64,000 bases of DNA from Hansfordia pulvinata (taxonomy: Eukaryota; Ascomycota; Sordariomycetes; Xylariales), in NCBI GenBank assembly GCA_006538405.1, contig BJKQ01000001.1, positions 2,480,001 to 2,544,000 on the forward strand, written 5' to 3'. Shown here piece by piece: positions 59,558-64,000 of this stretch. The notes under the pieces are model-generated. The model saw nothing but the letters and a program-made list of their open reading frames with translations, was not told where the DNA came from and made no database searches. Every line of letters begins with the position of its first letter. Within the stretch, counting starts at the first letter, position 1. Made by a program: the position numbers and the translations under genes.

Positions 59558-60744
59558 TCAGAGCATACACACGACATGTCAAAGTAAAGAAAATTGCTCC
59601 CGAGGTCACATAAGCGGTAAGCATCGCATTGGGAAGATTCGTCTGCCGCATCCGGGAGGGCGACTGGAAATTCCATGCGTTAGTGCTTGATCAGATCGAT
59701 CGACGCACACGGCAGAGACTGCCTTCACTGTGCCGGGATGTATAACGGGGAGCGTCTGGTAGGGTCCGGAGCAAGAAGCCAGGAGGCACGCATGGCGGCC
59801 GCGCGCCTGTACATTAAGTAGAGCCGACATCTTCTTTATACAAGGAAAACCAGGAACACTATTCGAGTTTCACGGGGATATGCTGGGTGACGATCCCTAT
59901 TCGGCAGGTTCGGTTTCGTAGAGCGGGCGAGGCATGTTTGCAAAGCTCGAGGTATTCGATTTGGTGGATCCGTAACCCCCCAAGCGACAGGTTTCTGTGC
60001 CATGATGGCTTTCTACTACAGCAATCATCGTGTTTCTCGATTTTCATTACAGGTTTCAAAAACAAGAGTATCTCGGTTCTTCCCGGTGAATGCCGATCTG
60101 CGCCGACGACGTGCGATATATGCCGCAGTCGGTGTAAAGGAAAAGCCGCAGCGTACGGAAAACCGGTGATATGACGTCCCACTCGCGGCCGGGCTGCGCT
60201 GGGCGCTCAAGCTGATCAAGAACAAGTCAAGTCACACGGTTTGAAGTCCAGCAGTGCAGAACGTCTTGGTAGGCACGTAGGTAGCCCTCGGGAGGCGGAA
60301 ACAATAGCCAACGGGCTGCGGCCGGCCCCACTGCGCCGGAGCCCCACTACGACTACCTACACGGCGAGTACGAGTACTTGGGCCGCGCAGCAATCGACGG
60401 GCATATCTGCTGCTAACCACCAACGGTCCAACGTCACATACATCGTTTCCCCCCAACCCATCCTGACCATTTCTGAATCTTCTTTCATAACTGTACATTC
60501 TACGAAAAGGCTCAGCAGACGGAGGTAATATCCAGTAATAATTCAGCCTTGGCCGTCAGAGAAAACTCTGCCCGCGCACCTGGCCTCCGACAGTCAGACC
60601 AAGATGCGGATGGACGGAGAGTGAGGTCGGACAAGCTATCCCACCAGCACGTCAAGAACTTTACATCGCAGTTCTAGGACGCTTAAGCTACAGCCCTCAA
60701 TGAGCTGAAGAAGAAGAAGAAAAGGAGAGAAGCACACCCACACC
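59558..60744. other. Intergenic region
   Basis: About 1.2 kb between two plus-strand genes. A TACGAGTA motif lies at 60369. The leader just before 60745 is rich in GAAGAA. No gene was recognised. Confidence 0.5.
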
Positions 60745-62577
60745 ATGGCGCAACCAACACAGCACGCGGCCACGGGGCCCTTCGCCCTGCCCGTCCCCGG
60801 CTACAGGCAGGGAATCCACCGGCGGCCGCAGCCCAAGGGGCGAGGGCACCGCCTTGAGCGAGACGGCGGCGACGCCCGCGCGGACGCCGCTGCTTCCACG
60901 CCTGCCTCCGTCATCGCCGGCGGTTTCAACGACAACAACAATATCGATGATAACAGCAGAAGCAGCAGAAGCATAGGAGGCGGCAGCGACACCGTAATCA
61001 ACCCCCGCAGCCACTCGCCCGACACCCTGCGCCAGTTCGCTGCCGCGGGCTTGCCGCCCGAGGCGCTCCCCCCACGGGCGACGTGGGTGCTGTTCCCGCA
61101 TCACAACCTGCCCGCCTCCGCCATTGACGGCACCGGGCTCGCGGCGCCGTCGGCAGAGCTGGGGACCGGGCCCCCGCACCAGCAGGTGGACGCCAAGCGG
61201 CGCAGCGGCGACAGCGGTTCCGGCAGGAGGAAGCTCCGCCGGCTCGTGCTGTCAGCATCATCTTCATCCTCTCACCCCGGTGCTGCTGCTTCTGGGAGGC
61301 AGACGAACCCCCACGAGGGTGACGACGACATTGACGAGGACGAGGACGACGAGAACGACTCCGCAATCTCACGCGCACCCCTACACAACACCAGGAAAGA
61401 GAGCCGCCGTCAACAGCAGCAGCAGCAGCAGCAGAGACATCGCCGGGGCAAACAGTCGGCTCGCCTGCGGCACCTGGGGACGCTGACGGCGATTCTGCAC
61501 CGCAGCCTGGCGGCGGTAGAAGCCGCAGCGGCGGGGGGCGACGGCGGGGAGGGGCAGCGGGAGAGGGAAATGGCGCGGGCGCGGCGCGCTTTCGCCCTGC
61601 TGGCGCGGTGCGGCGACGTCGACCTCCGCGAGGCCGGGCTGTGGAGGATCGGGTGCGAGATACTCATGCGGCAGGGGGGGCAGGAGAGCAACGACGCAGG
61701 CGAGGGCCCTCACCGGCGGCGACGCCACGCCGTGAAGGGCGAGGGCGAGCACCGCAGATGGGGCTCGGCGGCCAACGTCGGCGCCGTGCGCGAGTACCTC
61801 GAGGGCCTCGCCCGCCAGCACCCGCACGACCCGCACCGGCCGCACCTCGTCGGCGCCTGGGACTTCTGGCCTGCCCTGTTCGGCATCGAGATCTACAGCG
61901 TCGCGGCCGAGCTGAGCGCCACTCTGGGCGGGATGCGTGGAGGGGCCGGGGGCGGTGAAGACGGGCACCAGTCTGATGGATCTGACAGAGCTGGATCTGG
62001 GTCGCCGATGAGCGAGGACGGGGACGACGGTGAAGATGGCGCCAACGTCGGGGGGGCGAGGGAGAGGGTGGAGAGGAGCAAGACCATTCCCAGCGACGCA
62101 GCAGGGCTATCACCACAACCCCCGCCGCCACCGCCAACGGAAGAAGCCCACGCCGTCCGCCGCGACGCCGCCGCCGCCGCCGCCGAGGTCGCCGCGCGCA
62201 TGGACGAGCTGATGGAGAGCACGCCCTGGTCTAAGCACCCGGAGATGCTGCGACTGCGCGGCCTGCTGGCCCTCTGGGTCGGGGATCTGGGCGTCCCGCT
62301 CGCCGTCTTCTCCCGCCCTTCTGCCCCTTCGTCCCCGCCTGGCGTCGACGACGAAGACGTCGAAGATGGGGACGAAGAGCAAAGAGCCCGGCGGAAACAG
62401 CTGCAGAAGCGCAAACGGCAGCCCCAGCGCTCTCGCAGCCCCTCGACGCGGCGCGCCCTGGCTGCCCGGGATGCCGAGCGCACCCGCGCACGCGCATGCT
62501 TTGAGCGGATCCTGGAGCGCGGCGGCTCTGTCGACGCTTGGATCAGACGTTTTCTCGACGAGTGCGAAAGTAGCTGA
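60745..62577 (+). CDS. RNA polymerase I-specific initiation factor, Rrn11-like
   Basis: Probable core-factor subunit for rRNA gene transcription in the nucleolus. Single exon, 610 aa, start in good context (CACCATGGCG). The N-terminal 235 residues are variable: Ala/Gly/Ser-rich with acidic (DDDIDEDEDDEND), Gln-run and basic stretches. The conserved part follows: RHLGTLTAILHRSLAAVE, RARRAFALLARCGDVDLREAGLWRIGCEILMR-like helices, AANVGAVREYLEGLARQHP, and HRPHLVGAWDFWPALFGIEI. Then come AARMDELMESTPWSKHPEMLRLRGLLALWVGDL and a C-terminal FERILERGGSVDAWIRRFLD. This order of TPR-like helices fits fungal Rrn11 proteins, including the HPxDPHRPH and DFWPALF segments. Identification is by recognition of these segments. 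Acidic and Pro/Gln inserts between the conserved blocks make it longer than yeast Rrn11. Confidence 0.8.
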   Translation: MAQPTQHAATGPFALPVPGYRQGIHRRPQPKGRGHRLERDGGDARADAAASTPASVIAGGFNDNNNIDDNSRSSRSIGGGSDTVINPRSHSPDTLRQFAAAGLPPEALPPRATWVLFPHHNLPASAIDGTGLAAPSAELGTGPPHQQVDAKRRSGDSGSGRRKLRRLVLSASSSSSHPGAAASGRQTNPHEGDDDIDEDEDDENDSAISRAPLHNTRKESRRQQQQQQQQRHRRGKQSARLRHLGTLTAILHRSLAAVEAAAAGGDGGEGQREREMARARRAFALLARCGDVDLREAGLWRIGCEILMRQGGQESNDAGEGPHRRRRHAVKGEGEHRRWGSAANVGAVREYLEGLARQHPHDPHRPHLVGAWDFWPALFGIEIYSVAAELSATLGGMRGGAGGGEDGHQSDGSDRAGSGSPMSEDGDDGEDGANVGGARERVERSKTIPSDAAGLSPQPPPPPPTEEAHAVRRDAAAAAAEVAARMDELMESTPWSKHPEMLRLRGLLALWVGDLGVPLAVFSRPSAPSSPPGVDDEDVEDGDEEQRARRKQLQKRKRQPQRSRSPSTRRALAARDAERTRARACFERILERGGSVDAWIRRFLDECESS

Positions 62578-62993
62578 CGCGCCGACGTCTGGTGAACCAC
62601 AAGTGGCACAGTTGGGGCTGCCGCGGGTGTGCCGATGCCAGGCTGAGAGAACAAACCGTCATGCAATTGCTACCGGACATCATCACAGATCTACATCGGC
62701 ACCGTGCTCAGCGAGGCAGTCACGGCATAATCCGGATGCTTTGGGTGATAGGAATACCAGAAAACAACCTGGCCAGAGTGGAAAGACAGCCAACATTGAC
62801 AAGAACATATGCATACATGATACCAACGCCATTTATGCAGCTTGGTCCGCGTGTCGTAGTTTGAGCTTTAACGGTTACACGCAGAAAATGGCTGCAATCA
62901 ATCGTTCGACCCATACATTCTGGATTACAGTGGCCGAGGCCAGATCTCGCCGGACCAGCCTCCTCGACTCTGCTCACAGGCTGGCGGCCTCTT
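62578..62993. other. Intergenic region between convergent genes
   Basis: About 0.4 kb holding the two 3' ends. Nothing else is seen. Confidence 0.5.
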
Positions 62994-63926
62994 CTAGCTG
63001 ATGAAGCAGAGGCAGCCCAGACCCAGATAGAATAAAACAAGCGGGTATACGGCAATGCCGACACGATTTTGAATGACGCCGCTGCCGCCCAGGATACTGA
63101 CGCCGGCGGCAAGAGACCAGGCGACCAGCACCAGGTAGATAGGAATCCGCGCGATAGTCATGAGCTTGAGTGCAGAGAGCATAGCGGCGATGACCAGAGG
63201 AAACAGGGTGTAGCCTATGATGCAGACGCTTTGCGCAAAGGAGCTGTGATGAGGGGCATTAGCTGGGAACTCGAGGGAACGAACTGACTGAGCAGGCAAA
63301 GACTTACATGTTGCCACCAAGGAGCTTGATCTGCAGGGTAACCACAGCCTCGCCAATCCAGACAATGGCAAAGACGCCACTGAAGACGATGTCCTTCTGG
63401 TTGTCCTGAGCACGGAAGCTGAGCAGCAGGGCGAGAAGCAGACAGAAGATAAGAGGCCCCCACATGTCCCAGTCGCGGAGACCGGGGGTCATGTTGTTCT
63501 GGTTTAGCAAAGACTCGGGGTCCATGACGCGGCCCGCCAGGCCGGCAAGTTCCTCGCGCGTGCCAGACAGGCCGGCGCCTCGCAGGTTGGCATAGGCGCC
63601 TCGCAGACCCTCGGAGCTCTCGAACATGGTGCCGCCAAACAGGTACCGTGGCCACAGGACCTCACGCATCTTACTCCAGACGGCGAGCAGATCGCGGCGA
63701 AGGGTCTCCCAGACAGTCTCGTCGATTGTGTTCTGGGGCGCGCGGCGGTCCTCGCCCGGGATTCGCGACGTCAGGTAGCCCTCGTCGAGCGGGCGGGATG
63801 ACCCAATGTTGCCCGTGAGGGGCTGTCGTTGGGAGCCGGAGTTTTGAATTGGGTCGTCGAAGTCGTTGAGATCGGCTGAAAGTCAGCTGGGTTAGCAAAA
63901 GATTTGGTGTATTGACTTGAGGGCAT
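62994..63926 (-). CDS. Yip1-family Golgi membrane protein (YIPF6/Yip4-like), 5' end unresolved
   Basis: Five-pass membrane protein of the early secretory pathway that interacts with Rab GTPases. Clear exons are 63875..63308 and 63243..62994. The join gives LQIKLLGGNISFAQSVCIIGYTLFPL, the hallmark of the YIPF6 branch. Upstream of it are DLNDFDDPIQNSGSQRQPL, DETVWETLRRDLLAVWSKM (conserved cytosolic part) and hydrophobic segments MWGPLIFCLLLALLLSF, VFSGVFAIVWIGEAVV, LFPLVIAAMLSALKL, IPIYLVLVAWSLAAGVSILG and VYPLVLFYLGLGCLCF. The first coding exon is not settled. An ATG at 63926 needs a weak GTCAAT donor and a 41-nt intron, which is too short to trust, and the true start may lie beyond the window. 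Family assignment is firm. Confidence 0.85.
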
Positions 63927-64000
63927 CGTGACCAGCACAGCTGGCGTCTTGTGTGAAGTTGGCTTGCCGAACGGCATAGGGGTGCGCTTGCTGGCTTGGC

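Overview
The window is nuclear DNA of a filamentous ascomycete, most likely a Sordariomycete. This rests on short introns (about 49-140 nt) with GTRAGT-type donors and CTRAC-like branch sites, GC-rich coding regions, and a gene set typical of Pezizomycotina: an Xbp1-like APSES factor, NADPH nitrate reductase, a GPI-type GH76 mannanase, a Cps1-type GT2 synthase and an Rrn11-like factor. I cannot fix the order or genus from sequence alone.

Layout. 1-3410 (-): DNA topoisomerase II, its 3' end cut off by the window edge. 3411-8827: a 5.4 kb gene-free stretch rich in microsatellites. 8828-10816 (+): APSES-domain regulator. 11578-13074 (-): Hsp90 co-chaperone CNS1. 13598-14949 (-): histidinol-phosphate aminotransferase, with two Gcn4/CPC1-type sites upstream. 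15935-17865 (-): GH76 enzyme. 19980-20051 (-): tRNA-Ala(AGC). 23150-24371 (+): secreted GH43 enzyme. 28355-30015 (-): Yrb2/Hba1-like Ran-binding FG protein, followed by an acidic reading frame that may be an extra C-terminal exon. 32043-33378 (-): decayed partitivirus-like coat protein, an endogenous viral element. 34289-37070 (-): nitrate reductase, with GATA and NirA-type sites upstream. 40461-44441 (+): NMD factor UPF2/NMD2. 44442-52280: a 7.8 kb gene-poor stretch. 52281-54922 (+): Cps1-type glycosyltransferase. 56118-57764 (+): BAR-domain protein like Gvp36. 58658-59557 (+): complex I NDUFA5-type subunit. 60745-62577 (+): Rrn11-like Pol I factor. 62994 to about 63926 (-): Yip1-family Golgi membrane protein.

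Most genes are unrelated housekeeping or single accessory enzymes; there is no biosynthetic gene cluster. The most unusual content is (i) the near full-length partitivirus-like coat protein fossil with one frame break, (ii) a short motif, TACGAGTA/TACTCGTA, that recurs at least 26 times and only in non-coding DNA, and (iii) apparent single-base losses at C runs in two essential genes (TOP2 and the NDUFA5 homologue). The last look like consensus errors and warn that other frames may also be affected. Exon borders were worked out by eye from splice signals, frame continuity and family knowledge.
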